The notes beneath the pieces are model-generated. The model worked only from the letters and a program-made list of their open reading frames with translations, did not search any database and was not told the DNA's origin. Positions 34,656-42,889 of a stretch of 64,000 nt of DNA are shown here, piece after piece. The stretch's first letter is position 1; the number at the start of each line of letters is the position of its first letter. This stretch comes from Fibrobacter sp. (GTDB lineage Bacteria > Fibrobacterota > Fibrobacteria > Fibrobacterales > Fibrobacteraceae), in assembly GCF_017551775.1 (NCBI RefSeq), contig NZ_JAFZKX010000017.1, positions 1-64,000 on the forward strand, in the 5' to 3' direction. Position numbers and translations under genes: made by a program.

Positions 34656-35382
34656 TAACCGCATTAGCTTCCAGCCAGCGTTCGTAAAGGAAAAGAGCAA
34701 TCAGATTCTTGCCGTCCACAAACTTGTGGGCGGCTTCTTCGTACGGGAGCACTTCCGTGCGGATCCACTCGTTCTCTTCGACATAGGTCTGGTTTTTCCC
34801 ATTCATGGCATCGAGCTGCTCACGGGTCACGTCGCGTTCAATTGCGTACAACCGAATACGCTCGTCCAAGAGCCCGCAGCTGCCCGCAAAACCGGGAGTC
34901 GAGCCCTTCCACCAGAATTCGGTAAGGTCGATCAGTTCCGAATCGTCGGCCACAATCTGCGCTTCTTCTTCCAGTTCAGAAAGCGCCACCTTGCGGTAGT
35001 CTCCGCTCCAGTCGAGAATTCCCGCGGGTATTTCGAGGGATGTCGTCTCGGAAATGGCCAGGCGGGGCTGGCGCACGAGCAGCAGGTACTTTTCGCCTTC
35101 GCAGCGCAGCACCACAAGCACGCCCACCGCGTTCCCGCGCAGAACCACGATTCCGTTGACAGGGCGATTGTCCGAAAGAGTCGCCGTCGCAGACAACTTA
35201 ATAAACAGCGGACGGTGTTCCTTCCTAAAAAAGTCGACCGAAGCAAAATGAATCTTCTGCACCCTGAACTTGGACTTTACCGCCGAAAGCCAGTCCCTGA
35301 AAAAATTGCAGTCGAGAACGACCTGGTAATCGTCTGCCGCGATCTCGGGGGCAAACGTAAATTCAATACCGTCAACAAGCAT
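34645..35382 (-). CDS. Nudix hydrolase with a partly degenerate Nudix box
   Basis: 245 residues. The segment from GILDWSG to ALSELEEEAQI lines up with the Nudix box GX5EX7REUXEEXGU: the core E-x-x-EE is kept, but the first Glu is Gly, the Arg is Ser and the last Gly is Gln. The surrounding fold (LEIPAGILD, ELEEEAQI, then LYAIERDVT) fits the ADP-ribose or UDP-sugar pyrophosphatase type. The C-terminus FLYERWLEANA is typical of that group. It is the last gene of the STAS operon, 18 nt after the lipoprotein. The substrate is unknown. Confidence 0.75.
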   Translation of the reverse strand: MLVDGIEFTFAPEIAADDYQVVLDCNFFRDWLSAVKSKFRVQKIHFASVDFFRKEHRPLFIKLSATATLSDNRPVNGIVVLRGNAVGVLVVLRCEGEKYLLLVRQPRLAISETTSLEIPAGILDWSGDYRKVALSELEEEAQIVADDSELIDLTEFWWKGSTPGFAGSCGLLDERIRLYAIERDVTREQLDAMNGKNQTYVEENEWIRTEVLPYEEAAHKFVDGKNLIALFLYERWLEANAVTSR

Positions 35383-35400
35383 TAGAAAACCTCGCTAGCC

Positions 35401-36471
35401 TTACTTTACGACTGTCGCCTCGGACTTCCAGATTCCATAAAGCGAATCGACATCGAGGGAATCGGGGAAGAAGCGCATGCGCTGGATATCATAAACGAAA
35501 AGGTCCTTCCTGGCAGCAGGCCCGCAGAACGTCTCGTCACCGTCGGGAACCATGAGTTCTCGCACTATGGTAAAATCATGGTCCAAGGCAAACGTCCCGA
35601 AGGAGATGGAGTTCACCGAAGCGCATTCGGGAATCTTTTCCACGTAGTAGAGGCTCGTGTGCCATACCGTGTCGGCGCGTTCCTGCACGTCACCCAACTT
35701 CGTCGAGTCGTTCACCCAGCGGGCACTCACACAATAAACGGAATCGCCGAGCGCGCAGAGTTTGCGCATGGGCACGAGCGCCGTATCGCTCAAATCCCAA
35801 GAAGACGGGAAAATCGTATCGTTTACCACCGAATCGCACATGTCGACACGCAATTCGCAATCCGACTTCATCGGCCGCCAGTAAAACACTCGGGGCGTAA
35901 GACTGTCCAGCACCCTCATTATCGAGGGGGAACCCTTCGTGCGCAACGGAAGCGCATGTACGGAATCGAACAGGGAATCCACAAACAACTTGAACGTATC
36001 GAGTTCGAATTTTCCGCGACGCAGGAGGATGGAATCGAGCAGCGAGTCCTCGTCGTTGCGTACCAAGATTTGCGAGACATCCTCCATTTCGTCTTCATCG
36101 AGCACGAGCGAAAGGACCGTATCCGGATGGTAGTACGGAGCGGGGCAATCCTCCCCGTCGTATTCAAGAATCACCTTGGGCGAAATAACGAGCGACTGTC
36201 CTTCCCTGCTCTTATCGATTTCGATTTCCTTGAGGGCGCAATTGGCGAACGTCCAGAGGTAGCCCATCTGCAGGAACAGCGTATCGGAAACAAGGTGGAT
36301 GCGCGCACCGGAATCGAGTTCCGCCTTGCGGAAAAAGCCCATGCCCGAAAAGTAATCGTCGCCCGACGAAAGCGGGAGCGCCCCGTCGTCATCCTGCGTA
36401 CATGCGGTCACGCAGAAGAACAGCGCAAAAAGCGCGACGAGGAGGATTACAACAGGATTTCGATTCGACAC
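35401..36471 (-). CDS. Lipoprotein of unknown function in the STAS operon
   Basis: 356 residues; GTG start at 36471 with TGGAGAG upstream. Signal and lipobox VTAC (Cys24) in MSNRNPVVILLVALFALFF. The mature protein is Asp/Ser-rich, with many short strands and paired cysteines (NCALKE, CELRVDMCD, CALGDSVYC). I recognise no family. It lies between the degenerate LytM gene (16-nt gap) and the Nudix gene, so it is probably made with them. Confidence 0.7.
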   Translation of the reverse strand: MSNRNPVVILLVALFALFFCVTACTQDDDGALPLSSGDDYFSGMGFFRKAELDSGARIHLVSDTLFLQMGYLWTFANCALKEIEIDKSREGQSLVISPKVILEYDGEDCPAPYYHPDTVLSLVLDEDEMEDVSQILVRNDEDSLLDSILLRRGKFELDTFKLFVDSLFDSVHALPLRTKGSPSIMRVLDSLTPRVFYWRPMKSDCELRVDMCDSVVNDTIFPSSWDLSDTALVPMRKLCALGDSVYCVSARWVNDSTKLGDVQERADTVWHTSLYYVEKIPECASVNSISFGTFALDHDFTIVRELMVPDGDETFCGPAARKDLFVYDIQRMRFFPDSLDVDSLYGIWKSEATVVK

Positions 36472-36487
36472 GTGCTCTCCAGAAATG

Positions 36488-37411
36488 CTAAAGCTTTATC
36501 TGCTTTACGAATTTAGCAATTTCGACACTGTCGAGCGGATGCGTCTGCGCATAGAGATCGGCCCAGCGCACAAAGAAACCGTTCTGACGCACGGTGAGGA
36601 AGAACTTCGCGCTGTCGCGCGGGGCAAGGCGACCGACCGTAGAATTCATGTCGAGATATTCGCCGACGATGAACGGAACCGTATCGGCGGGATTCACAGG
36701 ATACATGCCCGACATGCGCGAGGTGATGTTGTTCCCGTGATCGAGTTCCACGAAATGCCCCAGGGAATCCTTTCCCGAAGAAAGCACGTAGCCCGGAAGA
36801 ATCGGATGGATAGGCGCCTCCCCTATGCCGAGCATGGCGTCCATCGTAAGCATCGATTCCTTGCCTTCGAAGTCAAAGTCGCCGGTGATGGTGACCGCCG
36901 ACCAGTCGAGCGGTTGCCTGGGACAGATTCCCGGATAGCGGCAGCCGTTGTCGATGCTCACCCAGTAAAAGAGCGAATCCTGGCCCATCACGTGGAGGTA
37001 CGTATAAACTAACGAGTCCTCCCGCTGTACAAGAACGGCGCTCGAAAAATCCTCACGCGGTGCGATCCAATGCAACTTGGCATGCGGAGTCTTCGCCTGC
37101 GACGCGACATACCGCAAGAAATCGTTCGGCAAGAAGAATACGGAATCGGAAACGACCCAGGAGCACTGTCCGAGCCCGCCGTTCAGTTCGAACGGAGTCC
37201 CGCGCATCGACTCGCACTTCGCCTTCCAGTCGTTTACCACGACCTCCTCGTTTTCCGGAAGCGGGAGCATGTTCACCAGCTTCTCGGCAAAACCCAGCTT
37301 TATGAAAAGGAAAAAGAAAAGGCACAGGAGGAACACCCGGACTACCGGATAGTTCCGCCGTTTAGACTTGTACTTCTTTTTACAACGATGTTCCGAAAAG
37401 CCTTCAGCCAT
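36488..37411 (-). CDS. Membrane-anchored degenerate LytM/M23-like protein
   Basis: 307 residues with a basic N-terminus and one transmembrane helix (VVRVFLLCLFFFLFIKLGF, about 23-41), then a periplasmic part. The C-terminal half resembles the LytM (peptidase M23) fold: HPILPGYVLSSG, then GHFVELDHGNNITSRMSGM and VGRLA. However, the metal ligands are lost: the first HxxxD site is absent and the HxH end motif is replaced (MSGM). It may be a non-enzymatic activator, like EnvC or NlpD. It starts 4 nt after the tail-anchored STAS gene. The assignment is moderate. Confidence 0.6.
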   Translation of the reverse strand: MAEGFSEHRCKKKYKSKRRNYPVVRVFLLCLFFFLFIKLGFAEKLVNMLPLPENEEVVVNDWKAKCESMRGTPFELNGGLGQCSWVVSDSVFFLPNDFLRYVASQAKTPHAKLHWIAPREDFSSAVLVQREDSLVYTYLHVMGQDSLFYWVSIDNGCRYPGICPRQPLDWSAVTITGDFDFEGKESMLTMDAMLGIGEAPIHPILPGYVLSSGKDSLGHFVELDHGNNITSRMSGMYPVNPADTVPFIVGEYLDMNSTVGRLAPRDSAKFFLTVRQNGFFVRWADLYAQTHPLDSVEIAKFVKQIKL

Positions 37412-37415
37412 CCGA

Positions 37416-38078
37416 TTACATCAGGAAATAGGCGGCAAGACCGCCACCGAGCAGCAGAAGGATAAGGATAATGAAGAATACGGTCTTGCCCGAGGAGGAT
37501 TCTTCCTCGAAAGGCATGTTCATGCCCTTCGCGGCAAGCTTCTTCTCGTCTTTCACGACCGCATTGAAACTCTTGGTAAAGCGACGGTTATGGCTGGTGC
37601 GGCGTTCGGACCGCATATCGCTTTCCGCCATGGAGCCATTCTGCGACGCGACCGGAGACGGTTCCGGCTCCACCGGAGCGGCAGGAGCGGGTTCCTGTGC
37701 AGCAGGAGATTCTGCCGGCCCGCGGCTATGCAGGGAGAACGACATCATCTCGGCTTCGAACGAGAACACCTTGAGCGAGCGATCGAGGCCAGCCTTCCTG
37801 AGACCGTCGGCGATGGAAGGACTGTTGCTGAGGAGAGCAAGCATGCCCCCCTTACTCGAAAGTTCACTCTGGAACTGCACAAAAGCATTGTAGGCATCGC
37901 TATAAACGAAATCGAGCCCAGTCAGGTCGACCGCCACGAACTTATCATCGGGATTGTCATCGATCAACTTGCGGGCGTCCTTCTTGAACTGCTCAGCGTC
38001 AAACGCCCCAATCGGATTGAGCGGTGCGGACAACAAGTCAAAAATGCCAACTTCGCGATAGTTCTTCAATTGCGTCAT
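37416..38078 (-). CDS. STAS-domain protein with a C-terminal membrane anchor
   Basis: 220 residues. Residues about 1-110 form a STAS domain like that of anti-sigma-factor antagonists (FVAVDLTGLDFVYSDAYNAFVQF, with Ser in the usual phosphorylation position, then LRKAGLDRSLKVF). A Pro/Ala linker (about 118-145) and a basic stretch follow, ending in one transmembrane helix TVFFIILILLLLGGGLAAYFLM at the very C-terminus. That makes it tail-anchored with the STAS domain in the cytoplasm. It heads an operon with the LytM-like protein, a lipoprotein and a Nudix hydrolase. A TATATT box is 7 nt before the ATG. Confidence 0.75.
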   Translation of the reverse strand: MTQLKNYREVGIFDLLSAPLNPIGAFDAEQFKKDARKLIDDNPDDKFVAVDLTGLDFVYSDAYNAFVQFQSELSSKGGMLALLSNSPSIADGLRKAGLDRSLKVFSFEAEMMSFSLHSRGPAESPAAQEPAPAAPVEPEPSPVASQNGSMAESDMRSERRTSHNRRFTKSFNAVVKDEKKLAAKGMNMPFEEESSSGKTVFFIILILLLLGGGLAAYFLM

Positions 38079-38085
38079 ATGCAGA

Positions 38086-38091
38086 AATATA
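38086..38091 (-). promoter_or_regulatory. TATATT -10-like box 7 nt before the STAS gene
   Basis: TATATT, then TCTGCAT, then ATG on the minus strand; no ribosome site. Suggests a leaderless operon mRNA. Confidence 0.5.
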
Positions 38092-38153
38092 AACTAAAAA
38101 ACGGGGGATGTGAAAAATTTGGCTCGAAAAATGTTAAAATCAGGCAACATTTG

Positions 38154-39365
38154 TCACTCTTCCCACTGTATACCGCCGGAAGGACGCGTTTCCAAGACTT
38201 CCTCGGAAGTTTCCTCCACGACCGGCGCTGCCGGAGCGTTCTCCTGCGGGGCCGGTTCATCCTCGGCCTTCACTTCGGGCTCTTCCGCCTCCGCACCGAG
38301 AAGCGTGGTCGGGGCCGCAGCAGCGGGCCTTACCGGCTCGGGCCTGGGCGCATGCGAGAACAGGTACGGGCTAACGCTTATGCTCACGCGGTGCACCGGC
38401 GAAAGAACCGGGTGCGATTCAAACGCATAGTCGACACGCAGGAACTTCGCGATGACGATACCCGCACCCGCGGTAAAGCTCCGGAACGTCGTAAAGCTAG
38501 ACAGGCCCGCGCGCAGGCTGAGCCCGAAATCGAAGGAAAACTCTATACCGCCACGGCCACCCGAAAGCCAGTCCAGCGGATTCCTCCAGAGGGGATCGCC
38601 GCGGGATTCGTCGGTCTCGAACCCGAGGTCGCGCGCCTCGTGCCTAAACACGCCGGCGCTCTGCCAGTAGAGCCCGAGCTTCCCGTAAAGGTAGCGGATG
38701 TCCAGGCCGTAGCTTGCAGCAAGGAAGAGGTCCGGAGCGGAATATTCGAACTCGCCCGAATCCCATTTCGTCGCAGAAGAGGTCCAGCCCTTCAAGAGTC
38801 CCGAAACGTAAAGGTCATCCAAAATGCGGTAACGCAGGCCCACATCGCCGCGGAAGCCGAAACCCGACTGGTCCATGTCGCGGTACAACAGGTGGAATCC
38901 TACGCCCAGTTCGAAACGGTCAAAAATGCGGCGGCCCCATGTAGCCGAAAGCATCCAGTCGGCAATCGAAAGCGTCTCGTAGTCGCTACCTTCGGGCAGC
39001 GCATCGCCCTCGCGAATGAGCGGAATGTCGTCGGCGCCGAAGCGAGCAAAAGAAATCCCCAGCCCCTGGTCGAGCCCCAGCGGAAGAGTCACCGACGCAT
39101 AATCGTAACGCGTGTCCTCGAAATATTCCGTATGCGAGAAACTCGCCCACATGTAGCGCACATTGGAAAGCTGGTACGGGTTGGAAACAAGCCCGAGGTA
39201 ATCGCCATCAATCGCCATCGTCGTAGAACCGAGCGCGGCAGAACGTGCTCCCGGTTCGATATCGAGGGAGGCGTTCGCACCAGCCACGCGGTCGACGGCC
39301 AGAGCAGGCACGGACACGAGCGCCACCATGCCGACAAACATTTCAAAAAAACTCGCGATTCTCAT
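38154..39365 (-). CDS. PorV/PorQ-like outer-membrane barrel protein
   Basis: 403 residues from ATG 39365; a GTG nine codons earlier gives a poorer signal peptide. Signal MRIASFFEMFVGMVALVSVPALA is followed by the family start LDIEPGARSAALGSTTMAIDGDYLGLVSNPYQLS. That segment is typical of the PorV/PorQ/UPF0164 barrel group (GARxxAMG... NPAGL). Beta strands continue to about residue 330, then a Pro/Ala/Glu-rich tail of about 75 residues ends GGIQWEE. Such proteins often act in outer-membrane secretion or surface attachment. It stands alone, divergent from the Xer gene. Confidence 0.8.
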   Translation of the reverse strand: MRIASFFEMFVGMVALVSVPALAVDRVAGANASLDIEPGARSAALGSTTMAIDGDYLGLVSNPYQLSNVRYMWASFSHTEYFEDTRYDYASVTLPLGLDQGLGISFARFGADDIPLIREGDALPEGSDYETLSIADWMLSATWGRRIFDRFELGVGFHLLYRDMDQSGFGFRGDVGLRYRILDDLYVSGLLKGWTSSATKWDSGEFEYSAPDLFLAASYGLDIRYLYGKLGLYWQSAGVFRHEARDLGFETDESRGDPLWRNPLDWLSGGRGGIEFSFDFGLSLRAGLSSFTTFRSFTAGAGIVIAKFLRVDYAFESHPVLSPVHRVSISVSPYLFSHAPRPEPVRPAAAAPTTLLGAEAEEPEVKAEDEPAPQENAPAAPVVEETSEEVLETRPSGGIQWEE

Positions 39366-39535
39366 ATTCTGTCCATAAAATAGATTTTTCACATTTCTGA
39401 GACCAACCTAAAAAGCCCTTATTGCGCATTTCAAGACAATTCGAGCGTATTTCGCAAGCAAAGCCAGTGCCGCGCAATGAATGCAAAAAGAGCCTTCACA
39501 TGCCACCATGCAGCCAAGCACCGCCAGCCGTTTGT

Positions 39536-39541
39536 TAAATT
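39536..39541 (+). promoter_or_regulatory. TAAATT -10-like box 7 nt before the Xer gene
   Basis: TAAATT, then ACGCAGC, then ATG at 39549. It argues for the internal ATG over an in-frame ATG 72 nt upstream. Confidence 0.45.
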
Positions 39542-39548
39542 ACGCAGC

Positions 39549-40463
39549 ATGGAACTTCCGGAACACATCGAACAATTTCTGCAGTACATCGCGGAGAGGC
39601 GCAGGTTCTCGCCGCGCACCGTAGACACGTACCGAAAGTCGCTCGAGAAGTTCCTCTCGCACCTGGGTTACGACGCATCGCGCATCGAAAACGCTCCGGC
39701 ACTTTCCGTCTTCTCCGAGATGAACGTGAAAGCCTTCGTGTGGGACCTGAAGATGAAGCAGAAGCTCGCCCCCACGAGCATTTGCGAGCACCTCGCCGCC
39801 CTGAAGAGTTTCGGCAAGTACCTCATCAAGAGCAAGACGCTCGAGAAAAATCCCGCAGAGAACATCCCGATGCCCAAACGGCCGAAGCGGCTCGTGAACG
39901 TACTCGGCCAGAAGGACCTCGCGCCCGAGAAATTCCCTGAACTCGAGAACCCGACGCTCCCGCAGGTACGGGCGCGCATTCTGCTCGAACTCATCTACGG
40001 TTCCGGGCTCCGCATCTCGGAATGCCAGATGCTCACGTGGGACCGGATCGACACCAACGCGAAACTCGTGCGCGTGCTTGGCAAGGGGAACAAGGAACGC
40101 ATCGTGCCGCTCACCGGAAGTTTCATCGAACGCATCGCAAATTACAGACAAATGCAAATCGAAGCAGGTCACCAGCCTACCGCCACAGGCTACGTATTCC
40201 TAAGCGAAGACGGCAGGCCCTATGGACTGCGCACCCTCCGGAACGACATCCACGACTTGCTCCGCGAAATCGGATGGGAGGGCAAGGCGAGCCCGCACGT
40301 GCTGCGGCACAGCTTCGCCACGCACCTGCTCGAAAACGGCGCCGAAATCATGAGCGTAAAAGAGATGCTCGGTCATTCGAACATCTCCACCACTCAAGTT
40401 TATACGCATGTAAATGCAGAACGCCTGCGCGCCGCCTTCAAGAAGACGCACCCGCGAGCCTAG
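39549..40463 (+). CDS. xerC: Tyrosine recombinase XerC/XerD family
   Basis: Xer recombinases resolve chromosome dimers at dif with FtsK. The 304-residue protein has the N-terminal SAM-like domain (ELPEHIEQFLQYIAERR) and the catalytic domain with all residues: Arg in GSGLRISE, Lys in GKGNKERIVP, His-x-x-Arg in HVLRHSFATHLLE, His in LGHSNISTT and Tyr in QVYTHV. Length and complete active site fit a housekeeping XerC or XerD rather than a phage integrase. Which of the two cannot be decided here. No dif site was recognised nearby. Confidence 0.9.
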   Translation: MELPEHIEQFLQYIAERRRFSPRTVDTYRKSLEKFLSHLGYDASRIENAPALSVFSEMNVKAFVWDLKMKQKLAPTSICEHLAALKSFGKYLIKSKTLEKNPAENIPMPKRPKRLVNVLGQKDLAPEKFPELENPTLPQVRARILLELIYGSGLRISECQMLTWDRIDTNAKLVRVLGKGNKERIVPLTGSFIERIANYRQMQIEAGHQPTATGYVFLSEDGRPYGLRTLRNDIHDLLREIGWEGKASPHVLRHSFATHLLENGAEIMSVKEMLGHSNISTTQVYTHVNAERLRAAFKKTHPRA

Positions 40464-40525
40464 AGTTTCGTGATGCAGCGGACAGATTCAAGAATCGGAC
40501 TGCCGACGCCGCAATTTTATACAAA

Positions 40526-41647
40526 CTAGAAGAAACTTCCCTTTATGCCGACAGCGATAGTCCACTGCTGGAGGATATCATTCCAGTCCGGAGCATCCCA
40601 TTTGCGCATCGGAGAATCATCGTATTCATTTTTCGGATTGGCAGGATTGCTCTTGTCGTGAATAGGCACAGACAGCGCAAGGAACACCGGGAAATCCGCA
40701 TTCGAGAATTCGATGCCGTAAGCAATCGCAAGCGACCAGGCCTGGTGATCGGGATCCGGACGCGGGTCGTACGTATCCGCCTTCTCGGAACTGATCCACG
40801 CCACGCCGAGAGGCACGGAGAAATTGAGACCGAGGCTCTGCACAATCCCCGGACGACCACGGTAGCCATAGGCGACAGACGCGCTCACGGAAGGCGGCGT
40901 GTAGGCGCCCAAATCGTTTTCGCCATAGGGTTTGAAACGGTATTCGAAGCGGTCGCCTTCGTGCTTGATATCCTTCCAATAAGTATCGTTGAACTCGTTC
41001 TCACCCGAAATCAAATGCATTGCGAACGGGTGCGTGTAACTCAGGCTGTAAAGCCAGATTCCCTTGTCGGTATCGCGGCTGTAATCCCAGCCGAGCGTGA
41101 GGGAATAAAGGCCCGAGCCCTTCTGGAAACTCGAAGGCAGAAACTCTTGTGCGGCATCGTTACCGCGCTTGATGTCGTACTGGCCCGTAGGAATCGAGAG
41201 GCTTGCCGAAAGCGATGCTGCGCCACCGCTACCGATGGTCTTGCTGAAATCGAAACTGATATCGCCGAGGCCACCTGTGCTCCTGTCTGCCGGAGCCTGG
41301 TTACTGCGATACTGCACTTCGCCCTGATGCGACACGAACGGGATGGAAACACCGAGCTTCGTGGACCAGGTAGGCTTGATGGAGAAATGCGGGGTGAGCG
41401 TCAAGGCGGAGAAGTTCTGCCCGACATTGTACTTGGTGAACACTTCCGTCTCAAGGTAGCCACCGGAGACTCCCTGACCAATCCACTTGATGCCGTCGCC
41501 GGAACCACCACCGGAACCGCCCGCACCGCAGCCGCCAATGGACTGCCACGGAGTCGCAGGTTCGACAGGAACATTGTACGAAACAAAGAAAGAGGCAGCG
41601 GCCAAAACCGCAACTGCACCGTATTTAAAAATATTCTGCTTTTTCAT
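40526..41647 (-). CDS. Outer-membrane beta-barrel protein
   Basis: 373 residues with signal peptide MKKQNIFKYGAVAVLAAASFFVS, a Gly-rich linker (about 38-52, CGAGGSGGGSGDG), then barrel strands (TLTPHFSIKPTWSTKLGVSIPF, SLSASLSIPTGQYD...) and a C-terminal Phe (IKGSFF). The pattern with repeated SIPTGQYD and LALSVPI resembles the transporter or phenol-MetA-like outer-membrane family. ATG 41647 has TGAGGTG upstream. It follows a lipoprotein gene by 8 nt, so the two may work together. The substrate is unknown. Confidence 0.72.
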   Translation of the reverse strand: MKKQNIFKYGAVAVLAAASFFVSYNVPVEPATPWQSIGGCGAGGSGGGSGDGIKWIGQGVSGGYLETEVFTKYNVGQNFSALTLTPHFSIKPTWSTKLGVSIPFVSHQGEVQYRSNQAPADRSTGGLGDISFDFSKTIGSGGAASLSASLSIPTGQYDIKRGNDAAQEFLPSSFQKGSGLYSLTLGWDYSRDTDKGIWLYSLSYTHPFAMHLISGENEFNDTYWKDIKHEGDRFEYRFKPYGENDLGAYTPPSVSASVAYGYRGRPGIVQSLGLNFSVPLGVAWISSEKADTYDPRPDPDHQAWSLAIAYGIEFSNADFPVFLALSVPIHDKSNPANPKNEYDDSPMRKWDAPDWNDILQQWTIAVGIKGSFF

Positions 41648-41655
41648 GGTGCACC

Positions 41656-42825
41656 TCACGGGAGTTCAAGCAGGAAGCCGTAGTTTGTACCAGTAGCAAG
41701 GAACTTGCCATCGGGAGAACGCCCTCCCATCATGGGAACGGAAGCCACCGTACGGGCTTCCCCCACCCATTCAACAGAGAGGTCGACAGGCGCGCCCGCA
41801 AGCAAACGGACTTCGCGCATCACGGTACGGCCGACGGAACCATCCTGAGTAGACGTTTCACGGAGGTCGCTCTTGTTGAGCATCTGCGGCCAATTCTGCG
41901 GGAACTCGGTCCACAACACGTACAGGTGTCCATTGTATTCAAACCAGTGCGGCTGAGCCGGATCCGATGTCGAACCCGACAAGCGTTCAATCTTCACCGG
42001 AACGGAAGACGAAGAAAGTTCCTGGATGTAAGCTTCCCAGGTGGCTGGATTTTCCAGCATGTTATACACAACGAACTTGCCATCCGGAGAAATCAACGGG
42101 CTGTCTATATCCCAGGAAGAACGGTCAGCAGGCTTCTTGAGCGTCTTGGCCTTCTTGAGCCCGCCATTAGCAAAATCGACAAACACGATTTCTTTCTTCT
42201 CGCTCACGTAAGTAAGACGGACATCCTTCGTACCGAAGAATCCCTCCACAGTGGAGTCAGCGGCATCTTCTTCGACGCTTGCATCCGGAGAAACCCAGAG
42301 ATGCGGAGTCGCCGTTTCAATAATATCCTTGTCGTAGAACCAGAACTTCTTGCTGTCGGAAAGGCGCACGGCAAACATGCCATAGTCCAAGTCATAACAC
42401 GACTTGCGGCCATTGATATCGTAGGCTCGGAGCGCCACGACATAATCGGGATGCGTACTCCATTCCGGATCCTGGAACTGGCAATCGCCCGCATCAAAAT
42501 CCGCCATCATGTACCAAAGCACCTTGCCCGCCGTATCGGAAATCGTCAAGCGGTCATGCTGGACAACATCCGCCTTTGAAACCGTATATTCCGAATCGGG
42601 ACGAGTCACCTTAAGGTCACTGCCGAAGTTGAGCCAAAGCATGGACGCCGGGAAATTCACCGTATCCTGCGAAACGGACGGATTGCAAATCTGCTCCATC
42701 GTATTCACCGGATACACTGAACCAGAAGCCTGGCTAGCGGTATCACCCGCCTCGGCCTCGAACGGTTCGGGAGAATAGCACGCGACAAGCAACGCGGGCA
42801 ACAATATTCCAAATAACTTCTTCAT
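41656..42825 (-). CDS. Lipoprotein with PD40/beta-propeller-like repeats
   Basis: 389 residues: signal MKKLFGILLPALLVAC (lipobox LVAC, Cys16), then a mature protein with TolB-like blades such as LISPDGKFVVYNMLE and GGRSPDGKFLATG near the C-terminus, and HLWVSPDA in the middle. The SPDG motif is the hallmark of PD40 repeats. A Cys pair may bond. It is upstream partner of the barrel 40526-41647 (8-nt gap). A periplasmic or surface scaffold role is inferred. Confidence 0.72.
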   Translation of the reverse strand: MKKLFGILLPALLVACYSPEPFEAEAGDTASQASGSVYPVNTMEQICNPSVSQDTVNFPASMLWLNFGSDLKVTRPDSEYTVSKADVVQHDRLTISDTAGKVLWYMMADFDAGDCQFQDPEWSTHPDYVVALRAYDINGRKSCYDLDYGMFAVRLSDSKKFWFYDKDIIETATPHLWVSPDASVEEDAADSTVEGFFGTKDVRLTYVSEKKEIVFVDFANGGLKKAKTLKKPADRSSWDIDSPLISPDGKFVVYNMLENPATWEAYIQELSSSSVPVKIERLSGSTSDPAQPHWFEYNGHLYVLWTEFPQNWPQMLNKSDLRETSTQDGSVGRTVMREVRLLAGAPVDLSVEWVGEARTVASVPMMGGRSPDGKFLATGTNYGFLLELP

Positions 42826-42846
42826 TTACTTTTTTCCAAATAACCC

Positions 42847-42883
42847 CTATCGTTCGCCCTACGGACTCACTTCAGGATGACAC
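42847..42883. repeat. Intergenic repeat, GTGTCATCCTGAAGTGAGTC type
   Basis: On the minus strand GTGTCATCCTGAAG...GAACGATAGG. It shares the TCATCCTGA end with the truB and hisF copies but has a different inner part. It lies between purT and the lipoprotein gene. Confidence 0.5.
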
Positions 42884-42889
42884 AAACAA

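Noticed and set aside
37368-39383. A 671-codon plus-strand open frame opposite the STAS and PorV-like genes
   Set aside because: It runs across several real genes and their promoters, is Arg-rich and resembles no family; a by-product of codon bias.
39549-40463. The tyrosine recombinase as a mobile element integrase
   Set aside because: Its length, sequence and lack of att repeats or phage genes fit a housekeeping Xer protein.
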